Shown: positions 1-12,065, counted from the first letter of the stretch. The stretch: DNA of 64,000 nucleotides from Nephrocerus scutellatus (GCA_947095585.1 OX352761.1:89570779-89634778), one strand, 5' to 3'. Notes: generated from the sequence alone by a model not told the origin. Made by a program: numbers and translations.

Positions 1-28
1 TGTAGTCAAAGCTAAAATTATGCCTTAC

Positions 29-3000
29 TTTGGCAAGAAGTCGCAACCCTGTTGCATAAGTGACCCGATAGCAAACCACATGCAATTAAGCAGAGTAAAC
101 TGACTTTCAATCTTTTCACCATGAGCGTTTCCGTAAGCTGGCCATTCGTACGGTGTGAACCTATTGAGAGGTAATGAAGTTTTGTTTGGTAGAACTTGAC
201 TTGCATGAATTCACCTGGCCAAAATAAATAATAATACGGAGACACCCAGGTATGCAGTCGCCATATAAATCCAAACATCCAGCGATAATGGCGACAAAAA
301 GGAAAACAAATTTGGTGGTTGCTTAACAGGTTTCCGGTATAGGACAGATACACCGAGGTTCATGAAAGGCATCGTGAAGTCGACAGCCTGCTCTCTCTCA
401 AACGTAATTGTGAGATCAGCGATTGCCAAATCTGCACGTTGCTCCAGGAGCTCTCGGATCATACCGTCCCATTCGCTGAAACGTAAATTTTTCGAATGAA
501 GGCAGAGTTAGTCATTTATACCAAATTGGTCTTGCCTTTACCCGGTTTTCTTGTTATAACTGCCATATGCGTGGTCTGGCACCAGTTGGATTTTATAGCT
601 GAATCCGAGGGACTTTGATATTTCATAAATGAGATCTACAGCATACCCTTCAAATTGGTCGTTGCCTGTCAATGTAGCTGCGGATTCCTTACGCATACAG
701 TAAGGATCACTCTAAAACAAAGGTACAAGATAGGTTCGGGATTAAGAATCTGTTTCAAAGTTTGGTAGGCAAATATCTTACCAAAATGGTAGTCACTACA
801 AGTGTCCTATTTTTAAGGTTTGCCTCGATTTCCTTTTGTTGCTCGATGAACGTGCGTGTAAAGTTTATGCCATTTGGTAGTGTTGAGTTCCATGTGCCAA
901 TTTTTCGAATCCCCGTTGATCCAAGGTCGACAATGTCTAGTACAAAATCTGTTCGAAAACCCTGATGATCGAATTTAATGACGTTTGTAAGTCCTTTCAT
1001 TTCGACAATTTTCATGTAGTTAATAAGACTGAATCCGTGCTGCCAAGTGTTCTGACCGTCACAGGGTATTGGATGAATGTCAATTTGCTGACTAGTGTCT
1101 AGATCATGTAACGCTTTTGCAAAGAGGTGAACGGCGTCGTACATCAGAGCCGTTTCTACCTAATTGACATAATCAGCTGGCTCTGTATTACAGTCAGTTA
1201 ATTAGTTAACTTGAATTACCTTAACGCTGGTTAAGTTGGCCTCTTTCGGGACGGCCTTCTCATCAAGTGCCCATTGTCGAACAACTTCGGATACAACCTT
1301 TTCGTTAATCAGTCGGAAGCCAGTGACGTTTGTACCTCCGTATCGGAACTCATCGAGATTGACTGTGTGCAAATCCAGTGAAGTAACCAAATAACTGTGA
1401 TAGTCACTCATCATGCCGATTTGTTGAGCCTGTTTCAGGACTTCATAAATTTTTTCTGTCGAACAATCGAGCACAATGTGTGCTTCTGCAGAATTTTTGA
1501 TCTGCTTTAGCAATGGCCTGTGAAGAAGAGGGATATGATATTTTTTAAATTTATAACTCTGGATTTTTCGTGCAAAATTACCTATAATCTCCAGAATCAC
1601 TTAGTTGTCTAACAGTTATTGGATATGGGGACGTTCCATGTGCTTTCAGAAGTTCCTGCAGCCTGACAATACCATCATTATTTTCATAGATAATGGTGAA
1701 TGTTTTCCAACCCCAGGACTTTACGATATTCACATATGCCTAACAAGTTCACTTTTATACCATATACGAGTATGTATACTACTTATTTTAGCGCATTATG
1801 TACTGACCTTCGATAGTGTATTAGGATGGGGATAAAGATTAACCAAGCAGCTTTCTCTGCGAAGCCGGTAGTCCCAACGGTTTTCCAAATGAGGAATCTG
1901 AAAGCAACAAGTGGATTAGTATAATTTTATTCTTGCAAGTTTTAATTAACCCTAATACCTCCATGCTGTCACAAATGCTTTGCACATGACTCGCTGTATG
2001 AGATGACTGTGGCCCGAATATTGCAGCAACACCAATTTTTAGCAGGCCACATACTAAGAAGAAAAATATTTGTGTTTTCGAATTTTAAGATTAGCAACTT
2101 TCCTTATATCTATTACACACACTAACTCTCATTCTAGACTTTAAACTTTGCACACATACTCGTATGTATCTCCGATGAGAAAAATTTCTATTAAAATTTA
2201 AAAGGTATTGGGCCACAGGGCAAACGGGCCCCATATATTTTTTTTTGCAAAATTAAACCGATTTTATTAAACTTTGGATACATTATTATCTTCGATGATA
2301 ACACTTTCTGTAAAAATTTGGTAGCGATCGGGCCCTAGTACCTAGGGCTCCTACATATTACATACATGACTTCTATAAAAGCCGGGTTACTCCCATATAT
2401 GTTTTTCAAAATTAGCCCGAACTTATTCAAATTTTGCAAACATGAGTATCATGAGTATTGGTTTATTCGTTGATGTGGCTCTGATGGGGTTTTCTGAGAG
2501 TCTTGAGTGGAGTCTGGAGTGGGGTTTTCATTGGTTTTGATAGTGCCTTGAGGAGGGCCTTGAGTAGGTTTCAAGGGGGTCTTGAGTGGGTGTTAAGGGG
2601 TTTTTAGAGGGTCCCGAAGGGCTCTTAAGGGAGTCTTGAGGAGGTTTTGAGAGGGTCTTGAGTGGAAAAATTAGGGAGAAGAAAAGATGAAATGTCTGTG
2701 TACATGTGTCTTTAATTTCAATGGGTTGGTTTTTTAAAAATGGGATAATTATGTTTGAAAATGGTGTCGTCTACACGGCCTTGGGGATTTGATCGTTCAA
2801 CGTCTGCCCAGAATGAAAGAAAAGAAAAAGATAATAATTTTTTTAAATATTTGTATGGAGCCTCACGATCCCGGGGCCCCGGATCTCCAAAATTTTTACA
2901 GAAAGGGTTGTCCATCAGAGATACACATATGTATATATAAAATTTGAAGAAAATCGGCGACCCCGGGGCCCGCTGTGTCAAAATTTTTTAAAAGAAGTGT

Positions 3001-5260
3001 TGTCCATCGGAGATACACATGTATATAAAATTTGAAGAAAATCGGGTTGATTTTAAAAAAATTGTATTGGGCCCCAAGGCCTCGGGGGGTCTCATGACCC
3101 CGAGGCCCGGCGTCTCCAAAATGTTTACAAAAATTATTGTCCATCGGAGATATAAAAAATTTGAAGAAAATCGGGTAATTTTGTAAAATATTTGTATGGG
3201 AGCCTCCCGACCCCGAGGCCCGAGGGCTTAAAATTTTAACAGAAAGTGTTGTCATCGGAGATATGCATGTGTGCAAAGTGTCAATGAAATCGGACTTTGA
3301 GAAGTGTGTTAAAAATTGATCGCAAGATTACACGACAAACAAACAAACAAACACACGGACACGCGAAGTTAATGTAGAGAATTTAAAAAATTAAGAATTT
3401 GTAGTTTATGAATCAAACGAGTCACTACAATTTTATTTTTAAATTCTTTATATTAACTTCGCCCGTGTGTTTGTTTGTCTATTTTTTTGTTTGTTTGTTC
3501 GTTCGTGGTTGACAGAATCTTGTGATAAAATTTGAACCCACTTCCTAAAGCCCGATTTTATTCAAACGTTGCACATATATGTATCTCCAATGACAACACT
3601 TATTGAGCTTTGGAAGTGATCGGCCGCCAGGGCCTAGGTGCTCCCATATACTTTTTTTTTTAAAATGAATCCGATTCAAACTTTTGCACACATGTATATC
3701 TCCGAATTTATTCAAAAATTCAATTTTTATTCGTTGCTTTTTTCAATATATCGTTTTTTTTATTTCAGTAATTAAGTGCTGCTTAAAACGACAATAGCTG
3801 ATAGTTTTGAATTCCAAAGTCACAATCTCTTCTAAAATTCTTATATATGGATACAGCTGTTAGTCGTACCCAGGTGTTGGATTATCAAGTGGGCTGTTTA
3901 CCTATTCTTAACAAAATGTTAGGGTACTGTACTTAAAAATAATGGGTTCAATACACAGAGTACACCGAATGCATTGAGTACACCGACTACACTGAGTGCT
4001 TACTTACTAATGAATGGTCTAACAGTCAATTATGCTGGCTGTGGTACTGATGCAGCAGGGTGCTACTGAAAACTGGCTGACTGACAGTAAATTAATAGTT
4101 AAATAAGCGAAACCAAAATAATTAATGTTTAAGCCAAATATATACATTATTTATAAATTGCATTTTGTTAAAAAAATTATTTTTTTTAGAACATCGTGGT
4201 AGTTCTTACGAGATTTTTTAGGCGCCAGTGGTTAAAAGTTAACCCAGTGCATTCGGTATACTAGATGTACTCTCTGTACTCTGTTTCTCGGTGTACTCAG
4301 TGCATTATTAATAGTTATATTGCACACGTTTTGTTTGGATGGAGTATTCGAATCCAAAAGAAAATACCATTGTATTGGTGTTGGGTACAGGTGATCGTAT
4401 GTTGACCAGTGTTTGTTTCTTAAAAAGGAGTACACCTTTTAAGTGTACACTAGTTTTTATTTTTGCAATAAATAGAGTACACTGAAGTACTGTACTCTAT
4501 TTTAGAGAGGAAATAAATGTATTGATATATCTTAATATAAGAAGTAGTAAAAATAAATAAACACGTCAACAAATCTTCTAAACAAAACATTTTGTTTTTA
4601 AAGTCGTGTGTGTGAGATCTAAAACACTTCTGAAACGAATTGAAATTATGAATTTTACCAACTTCTTGTTAAAGAAAAACACTCTATGAAGTGTAAATGA
4701 TAGGCATGTGTTAAACAGTAGCCTATTCTTAAGTTTATTAAAATTAGTATTTGTTATTATTTAAGCAAGCTTAGTAAAAACGTAAAATTATCCAAATGAA
4801 ATCTACACATTTTAAAAGCACGAAGTATGTCTGTAATGTATATCTTAATAACAAATTCGTATCAACGTACCTCGTTTTCCGGCGTGAAAACTGTCGAAAG
4901 GTGAGATTCGTTCGATCTCCGCCACTAATTTCGAACGAGGCAATATAAGCCTATCCGAATTGATACGCTCCACAGCTTGCCTAAATGCTAACTCTTGGTT
5001 GTCATCGGATGGATGAAAAAGCCCACCTACAAAAAAAGTTAGTTAAGCATCTTTGATAACCTACAATAGTTTATTTTTACATAAAAGAAATAAAAATCCA
5101 TAGCAGATAAATTTAAAGTATTTTCATGCTTTTTTTGATGTTCTTGAGTGAAAATTTACTAACCAATTTTTATTACATCTGGTAAAGCGTTAACATAGCA
5201 AGAAAATTTAGCTAAACTTGAGTAAAAGACGACAACCTTAAAATAATACCAGTGCAACAT
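29..5260 (-). CDS. Kainate-type ionotropic glutamate receptor, 5' part (10 exons, runs off low edge)
   Basis: Ligand-gated cation channel subunit of the plasma membrane, kainate class. Exons, in transcript order: 5260-5164, 5026-4871, 2053-1959, 1897-1808, 1739-1582, 1517-1220, 1159-782, 711-542, 475-215, 160-29. Every join has GT/AG and the lengths keep one frame (1,835 nt, 611 codons so far). Start: first ATG at 5260 (MLHWYYFKVVVFYSSL), a plausible signal peptide. Then come the amino-terminal domain (GVAAIFGPQSSHTASHV; DYHSYLVTSLDLHTVNLDE), ligand-binding S1 (SDPYCMRKES; RADLAIADLTIT; VDFTMPFMNLGVSVLYRKP), M1 (LDVWIYMATAYLGVSVLLF) and the pore loop (SLMQQGCDFLP) with Gln at the Q/R site. 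M3, S2 and M4 lie outside the window. Seven of the nine introns are 53-145 bp; that between exons 2 and 3 is 2,817 bp of repeats. From memory it resembles the kainate receptors CG11155/CG9935 of Drosophila; the exact orthologue is not settled. Confidence 0.95.
2130..2460 (+). repeat. Family A fragment in receptor intron
   Basis: Diverged family A units, recognised by CACACATACTCGTATGTATC, the GATGAGAA/TTTCTATTAAAATTT step and GGGCCCCATA blocks spaced about 115 bp apart. It lies inside the 2.8-kb intron of the kainate receptor gene, antisense to the gene. Confidence 0.7.
2490..2675. repeat. Degenerate G/T-rich tandem repeat
   Basis: Irregular direct repetition of a short motif like GGTCTTGAGTGG / GAGTCTTGAG, with 15-25 bp spacing and strong strand asymmetry (almost no C on this strand). 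It lies in the receptor intron. Pyrimidine-rich sequence of similar look precedes the (TTTG)n array at 35080-35175. No gene seen. Confidence 0.6.
2700..3390 (-). repeat. Family A copy in receptor intron, reverse orientation
   Basis: Five or so degenerate units with TTGTCCATCGGAGATACAC, AAATTTGAAGAAAATCGGG and CCCCGGGGCCC blocks. It ends with an (AAAC)n block (AAACAAACAAACAAACACACGG) and the conserved end CGCGAAGTTAATGTAGAGAA. It is head-to-head with the next copy, forming an inverted pair. Apparent open frames across it are reads through the units and are not genes. Confidence 0.8.
3425..3745 (+). repeat. Family A copy in receptor intron, forward orientation
   Basis: Starts with AAATTCTTTATATTAACTTC, then a GTTTGTTTGTC-type block, then CCCGATTTTATTCAAACG and TATGTATCTCC units. 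Its end at about 3460 mirrors the end of the reverse copy at about 3380 (arms of about 45-55 bp, spacer about 40 bp). Confidence 0.75.
3940..4500. repeat. Cluster of GAGTACACCGA-type motifs in direct and inverted order
   Basis: The motif GAGTACACCGA/GAGTACAC occurs several times at 3955-4000. Its complement (TCGGTGTACTC, TGTACTCTCTGTACTCTG) recurs at 4240-4310, with further AGTACAC copies to 4500. CGAATGCATT/AGTGCATTCG occurs on both sides, suggesting a decayed foldback element about 350-550 bp long. It lies in the receptor intron. The family was not recognised. Confidence 0.5.
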
Positions 5261-6330
5261 TATTACTTGTCGTAATATTATATTAATGTAAAATATTTTT
5301 TTTATCAAAGTAAATTTACTGGTAATGAAGATATATATTGAACTAAGTTGCAGGAAAAATCACACAGCATCCTTATCATTGTAAGCGTTCATCTGCGCAT
5401 GAATTATATCAAGGGTGAAATGAGCAGAGTTGCCGCTTAAACAATTTTTTTATCGATTTAATACAAGTGGACCAAACAAATTTTTTTAAAGTAGGTACTT
5501 TTTTGGATTTTTGGATGAGAATTTATATTTTTATAATTAATTAAAAAGTGATAAACATGTTATTTTGTGCTTATTATAGCCAAATTATGTATTATTATTT
5601 GACAAGTACTTTCATTTTTAATTAATAAATTAAGTCAAATTTCACTCACGCTGTATTTTTTGTAACCGATTTTATATATAGTTTTGAAGAAAGTTGTGGT
5701 TTAAATTAATAACGTAATACGTTAGAGATGTTAGAAAAGGTCTTGGACCTTGTATTTAGAAGTTACAAATTGATATTTTTTGTGGTGAAGAGATTAAAAC
5801 ATTACCATGTATAAATGTTTGATGTTCGGATATTATCTCTCTTGGCATGACATTCATATTAGGCCTACAGACAACAGTAAAATCAAAATGGTGTGGGATC
5901 TAATTGAGGCTCTCGCAATTATTGCAAGTATACAAAGCCTGGAATGTAAAATTATGTTTTATAAAACTTCGTCTGTTGCTGAAAAACTTATAAGCAGTAA
6001 AGTATTCAATTAAAAAAAATATATCTTTTCTCAAACTAGAGCATGTTAAAGCTGTTTCGAGCTGGTTGTAAGTTAGTGTAAAGTCTCTCACAACGAATAA
6101 CCTTATGAAACGCATAATTTTTCGAATACAAACGAAATTTCACAAAATGTGCGCTGAATGTAGCTTGTCAGTCTGCACATATGGATTGTAACGACCAAAC
6201 GAACAACTATCCACAATATACCACATAAGCAGCACAAGCACCACCTTTGGAGAAAGCTTCAAATAGTGTTATTTGATATTAATTTATCTTTTTGTCTGCA
6301 ATTTGTAGATGTCGCCGAAAAGTTTCCTCC
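5261..6330. other. Upstream region of the receptor gene; no gene seen
   Basis: AT-rich DNA between the receptor start codon and the gypsy element. It should contain the 5' UTR and promoter of the receptor gene, but no core promoter could be assigned. The short open frame at 5807-6013 has no recognisable domain and is probably chance. Confidence 0.6.
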
Positions 6331-6515
6331 TGTGGGAATTGCACTACCTATCAGAAATAGATTCGGTTTACTTTCTGTTGAATTATGTTTATTACAATGC
6401 ATGTACATTGTCAATATTAACGTCTTAGATTAGTACATATCGTACCAATTAAACAATAAAATACATTTGATCTTACAACCGGAATCGAAGTTTCTTTATA
6501 GTGACCCCCACCATT
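6331..6515 (+). repeat. Candidate LTR remnant of the downstream gypsy element
   Basis: The stretch begins TGTGGGAATTGCACTACC and ends near CCCCCACCA (TG...CA), with AATAAA near 6455. It precedes a purine-rich leader and the gag of the gypsy element in the expected order. No matching 3' LTR is present because the element is broken at about 11130, so this rests on position and end dinucleotides only. Confidence 0.4.
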
Positions 6516-6939
6516 GGTAAGGGACTACTCTGGAATTAGAAACATGCTAACACTTGGTTAAATAAACTCGACTGATCCTCCCAAGGGTCAAACGCGTCCC
6601 AACATTTAATACTTCCGGCAAAAAAAAAACACAATAAAAGTCGTAAACAAAAAACAACGCATGAAGTACGGCCCACAGTGCTTCTAGTTTTTATTACATA
6701 TCTACTATATTGGTACTAGTTAGTAGCGCATATAATAGAATTCGAATCCTAAGATAAATCGCAATGTACATACTGCATACTAAAAATAAGCACTTTTATG
6801 AAGCATAATTTTAGGCTATAAGATTGTTTGAAATTAACCGCCTATAAGTTTGAATCATTATGTACTGGTCAAAAATGTAGTCAAACCGGTTTGTGCGGCT
6901 TGCCCGCAAATGGAAATTGCAGTGAACATTAAATTTTAT

Positions 6940-8370
6940 AGTTCCTAGGAGCTTAAAGAAGCGCTTGGAAGGCGAGGTCTAAGCACCGCTGGAAATAAGC
7001 AAGAGTTATTTCTCAGATTGCAACAAGTTGTTAAAGCGGAAAAACAGCAGGCTGGAGAATCGTTTTCAATTGAGACGGAGTTAGTGGAGCGAAAACCGTC
7101 TACATCAAAAATAAAGAAGTGCCAACCATGGAAGCATGGAACTGTAAATTTGACCAGCATAGTCAACAAAGTGAAGAGATTAAAAAAGAGCTAATTCAAC
7201 AAAGTGAGAAATCGTAGCAACAGAGTCCAGAGGATAAACAGATGAATCTAGAATTGAGTTCCAAATTAAATGAGAAGTTGGAACAGCAAAGTCAAGATCT
7301 GAAGAAAGATTTGAATTCTCAAATTAGTGACAAGTTGGAACAGCAAGGCTAAAATCTGAAGAAAGAATTGGATCGGCAAAATCAACAATCGCAGCGTCAA
7401 AGCCAAGAACTGAAACAGTAATTGAACTCAAAATTTGAGCAGCAAAATCAAAAGCTGGATGTAATTCAAGAAAAGTTAAGAGGTGAAATGACTGGTATAC
7501 AAACATCTCTTAAAGGTGAGATTAATGGAATTCATGAAGAAATGAGTGGTCTTGAAGGAAAAATTAAAGAGTTTGAGACCCGGTTGGATAGTCGTACCCA
7601 GTTCGTCAAGTAAAACACTGAACAAAGCAGGTCCAGAGTCATTCCAGAATCTTTCAGTAACCAGAAAGGAATGTTGAAGCCACCTGCGTCTGATGGCGAG
7701 ACAGCTTTCGAAAATTTTAAAGCCCAATTTGGAGCTGCGGTATAACATAATGGATGGGGCACTGAATAACATCTAAATTCTCTAATACTGGCATTGAGGG
7801 GAAAGGCGGCTGATGTATTGCAAATGATTCCAAATGCCGAGATGAGTTCCGAAGGAATCTTGAAAGAGTTGGACTTGCATTATGGACAGTCTCACACCCA
7901 GGAGTTAAGCAAAATACAGCTCCAGATGAAGAAATAACAGCGACTTCAAGAATTAGAACGTGAAATAGCCAAGTTAGCACGACAAGCCTATTGTGGGGTT
8001 CCGGCTGGTATCTTGGACGGATTGGCAGTTGACGTATTCATCAATGCTATTCGAGATGAACAGTCGAAGCTTCATTTAAGGACTACTAGCCAGAGCCAGA
8101 GGAAAATCAATGGATGAAGTGTTGGCATCGGCTTTGGAATACGAAGCAGCTAGAGCCAGTTTCTCTTCTGAATTGGTTAGATTGCGCAAGCTGGAAACGG
8201 AAGACATCACACAAATAAAGGCAATAGTTAAAGAGGAAATCCGTAAATCAAAAACTGGACGCCTTCAGAACGACGGAAACCCAACATCTAGTTCCCGTCC
8301 AAAATGCTTTAGATGTCAGAAACAAACTACAGTACAGCCTGTGTTAAAAGGCCTGATTTACGGCAGATAG
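6940..8370 (+). pseudogene. Ty3/gypsy gag, broken
   Basis: Remains of a retrotransposon capsid gene. The N-terminus has a SAP-like motif (ELKEALGRRGLSTAGNKQEL, about 6950-7010). Next is a long Gln/Lys-rich coiled-coil stretch (about 7180-7610, repeated KLEQQSQDLKK-type heptads), then a capsid-like segment (GKAADVLQMIP, about 7800; VDVFINAIRDEQSK, about 8030) and a damaged zinc knuckle (KCFRCQ, about 8310). Several stops (near 7217, 7351, 7420, 7612, 7744, 7937) and frame changes make it inactive. Confidence 0.8.
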
Positions 8371-8439
8371 GCGTATCACAGATAAATGAGGTGCAGCAGC
8401 CAGCTTACCTCGTAGATGCAGACCCGGAAAACTAAGTTA

Positions 8440-11128
8440 CACCAGCTCTACGGGGCGTAAGCTGGTGAAGAGGGGAGAGAGCCCAGGGATCACGGTGAAC
8501 ATTGCCAAACTTGGAAAGGTTGGCTTGGTTGTTAGTGGTGTGTTAGAAGGAAAACCATGCACGTTTACCTTGGACACAAGAGCTTCCAGATCACTTGTAA
8601 TATCCAAAGGTCAAGTGGAAAAAGTATTTCGTTATAATTTGAGGACAGCGACGGGTGAAGTTGTAGCAATTGAAGCAGAGTGTAATTTTTGGAGGAATAT
8701 GGTTTTCTCCTCAGTTTATTGTTTCCAGCATTACAGATGATTGCATATTGGACTTGGATTTCATGACAGAGCACGAGATGTCCCTTGATCTAAAGAACCA
8801 CGTGTTAAAATGTCGTAATGTGGAAGTGCACCTGCAAATAAACGACAACCAGAGTGGTGGGCTAAGAGTCATTACTGAAGAAAAAGTGAAGACACCACCG
8901 ATGTGCGAGAAAATCATCTATGGCAAGGTGAACGGCGCGACAAGCATCAGAAGAGGCGCAAGAGCAATTTGTTTGCTGTCAGCGACAATGACATGGGTAA
9001 AACCAATATAGTGCGACATCGAATCTATACAGGAAATGCTACTCTAATTCGACAGGTGCCAAGACGATTACCACTTGCTAAACAACAAGAGGCAGAAACA
9101 CTGGTCAAGAAGATGGGACGTGTTGGAACCATAGAGAAGTCCAAAAGCCCATGGAGCTCACCTGTGGTACTTGTCTAAAAGAAAGATGGTTCAACGAGAT
9201 TTTGTGTGGACTATCGGAAACTGAACGATGTCACCAAGAAGGATAGTTATCCATTACCGCGTATATATGACGCATTGGACACCTTACCCGGAGCCAGCAT
9301 CTTCAGTACATTGGATCTGAAAAGCGGATACCAGGAGGTAGCAATTCATGACGACAACGAGGAGAAGACAGCATTTACTGCGGGAAACAGCTTGTATCAA
9401 TTTTCTGTAATGCCGTTTGGTTATGCAACGCTCCAGCTACGTTCGAGTGGTTGATGGAACACGTTTTGCGAGGCCTTAGCTGGAAGACATGTCTAGTCCA
9501 TTTGGATGATATCATTGTTTTTGGTACCACATTCAATGAGCACGTGAATAATCTTTGGCAAGTTCTGGAAACCATAAAAGCAGCAGGATTAAAGTTGAGT
9601 CCGCCAAAATGTAGCCTTTTCAAAAATAAAGTGAATTATTTTGGGCCACATTGTATCCAGTCAAGGAGTACGCACGGATCCCAAGAAGTTGGAAGCTGTT
9701 AACGAATGGCCGGTACCAAAGAATTTACATGATCTGCGAAGTTTTCTGGGGCTATGCTCCTAATATCTACGGTTTGTGCCTATTTTCGCAGATGTTGCAC
9801 GAAGCCTTCATCGCCTTACTGAGAAGAACCAAAAGTTTCAAGAGTCGAGTGAGCACCAAAAATCATTTGACTTGCCGAAGGGAACGCTGTGCAGTTCTCC
9901 AATTTTGGCATATCTACAGGGAAAAGAACTCTTTATCCTGGACACTGATCTGAGCAATGTGGGAATAGGGGCGGTTTTATCGCAGAATCAAGAAAGGAGC
10001 GTGTAGTAGCGTTCTACAGCCGTTCGCTTTCTAAGCCCGAGAAGAACTACTGCGTGACGCGAAGGGAGTTTCTGGCTGTTGTCGACAGCTTCAAACACTT
10101 CTACTAGTACCTATACAGTCAGGAATTTTTTCTTCGAACTCACCATGCAGCTCTCAAGTGGTTAATGCAGTTCAGGGAACCAGAAGGTTAAGTGGCCAGA
10201 TGGATCGAACGACTCCAGGCATACACATCAGAACAGAGCATCGAAAAGGAATGCTGCACAATAACGCCGATGGGTTATCCAGAAGAGTTTGAGCACCCCA
10301 ATGCAAACACTGCACAAGGCAAGAAAACAAGAAGTACTCTGAAGTAGTTGCACAATAAGAATACAAGTTGATGATTGCTGGACAAACGAGCAGCCAAGTG
10401 AGGAGCAAGTGCGCGATGATTCGATTGCTTCAATATTTCAATGGATGGAGCAAGGTGAAAGACCGGACTTCGGAGTGGCACGAGTTTGCAAGAACAAGTC
10501 CTACAGTAAAAATCTACTGGGCTTAATGGCAGTCATTGAGATTGGAAGATGGACTACTGGTAAGGCAATGGGAATCGGCTGATGTTTAAAGCACAAAATC
10601 ACAGATTTTGTTACCAACGAATCGGGTCAAAGAAGCTCTGCAATAATTACATAGTGGGACATCAGGAGCACATTTGGGCGTTAATAAGACGCTAGATAAA
10701 GTAAGGAATCGCTTCTATTGGGTCAATTCCCGCAGATATGTAGAAGACTGGTGCTGAACGTGTGATACATGTGCCGCAAGCAAAGGACCACAACCAAAAA
10801 ATAGGGGGAAAATGCAGCAGTACAATGTTGGAGCACCATTTAACCGGGTGGCAATGGACATAGCTGGTCCATTCCCAGAAAGAAGAGATATAAATCGCTA
10901 TATACTCGTGTGCATTGATTACTTCAGTAAATGGGCAGAGGAATATCCCATCGCAAACCAGGAAGCTAGCACGGTGGCTAGGGCATTCGTGGACAATTGG
11001 ATATGGTTTACCACTGAAACTACATTCCGATCAAGGGCGAAATTTCGAATCGCTAGTCTTTCAAGAGCTGTGCCAAGCACTCAACATCAAGCAAAAGAGG
11101 ACTACTCCGTACATCCAGACGTAGTGAT
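8440..11128 (+). pseudogene. Ty3/gypsy pol (protease, RT, RNase H, integrase), broken
   Basis: Domains in order. Protease about 8465-8680, with DTRAS where DTGAS is expected (8573-8587). Reverse transcriptase about 9000-9700, with [29 protein letters not shown] and VHLDDIIVFG. RNase H about 9850-10260 (LFILDTDLSNVGIGAVLSQ). Integrase about 10590-11128, with AMDIAGPF, HSDQGRNFE and KQKRTTPY. A one-base frame change follows MPFG at about 9420, an in-frame stop precedes KKDG (about 9176), and RNase H carries more stops. The integrase frame breaks at 11125 and family A sequence begins at once. A dead member of Metaviridae. Confidence 0.85.
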
Positions 11129-11129
11129 G

Positions 11130-11690
11130 AGCGACCGACCCGATTTTCTTCAAATGTGTGTATCTCCGATGGACAACACTTATTGTAAAAATTTTACCGA
11201 CGCCGGGCCTCATACAAATTTAAAATAAAAATTAACCCGATCTTGGTAAAATTTTATACACATGTGTATCTCAATTGGACAAAACTTTTTGGACATTTTT
11301 TGAGCGAATGGGCCCTGAGGCCCTAGATGTGTCCGTATAATTTTTTAAAAATCAGCCCGATTTTCTTCAAATTTTAAACATATGTTTATCCCGATGAACA
11401 AAAGTTTTTGTAAAATTTTTGGAGCGAATGGGTCCTGGGCCTGGCGGCGGGGCCATAAATTTTTTTTTTAAATTAGCCCGATTTACTTTAAATTTTAAAC
11501 ATACATATGTGTATCTCACATAGACCGAACTTTTTTTTAAAGTTCCCATACAAATTTTTTTTACACATGTGTATCTTCGGTGAGAACAGTTTTTGAAAAA
11601 AATTTGAAGTGAAGGGGGCACTAATATCAATTTTTTCCAAATTAACCCGATTCAAACTTTGCACACATATGTATCATATTATAATTTTTT
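11130..11690 (+). repeat. Family A copy abutting the gypsy integrase
   Basis: Four to five units with CCGATTTTCTTCAAAT, GTGTATCTCCGATGGACAAC, TTTTTGTAAAAATTTT and GGGCCTGGCGGCGGGGCC blocks. It ends in TTTAATTTTGATGGGTTG, the usual right end. It interrupts or replaces the 3' part of the gypsy integrase. Confidence 0.8.
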
Positions 11691-11945
11691 AATTTTGATG
11701 GGTTGTTTTTTCCGGTTTGTTATAGTTTTTTTCTAGCCAAATTAGTCATATAAACGAGGTTTGACAAAAAAAAAATAAAAAAGACGTCAGCGAAGACGTG
11801 TGTGACATGACATAAGTTACAAATAGAAATTATGAAATTGACGGAGTTCTTTTGAAAGAAGTCTAGACTTTCATGAAGAAATTTTTTCCCAATTAACCGC
11901 TAAACATAACTGTTGGTAGTTTTGTGTGTATATACTAAGTGATGA
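11690..11945 (+). repeat. Fragment of the family B MITE core
   Basis: Matches the inner part of the family B elements (27240-27475, 49855-50085). Shared strings include AAGACGTCAGCGAAGACGT-like sequence, GAAATTGACGGAGTTCTTTT, AGTCTAGACTTTC and AATTAACCGCTAA. Both MITE ends are absent. Confidence 0.7.
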
Positions 11946-12065
11946 AAGTAAAGTAAAGGACGGACTATAGGACAAGACTTTGTGAATATCATTACAGCTA
12001 AATACATGTAAGAAATATAAGCATTTATGTAGAAGTTAAGACTGGGAAATCTATTTACACGGTGG

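Noticed and set aside
18..353. 111-codon minus frame overlapping receptor exons
   Set aside because: Wrong frame across exon-intron borders; the spliced receptor frame explains the conservation.
2718..3276. Open frames with a repeated Ser/Asp/Gly/Pro pattern in family A copies
   Set aside because: They recur in every family A copy in different frames, have no start context or domain, and are reads of the 120-bp units.
5807..6115. Short frames on both strands at 5.8-6.1 kb
   Set aside because: No domain, no repeat match, length expected by chance in AT-rich DNA.
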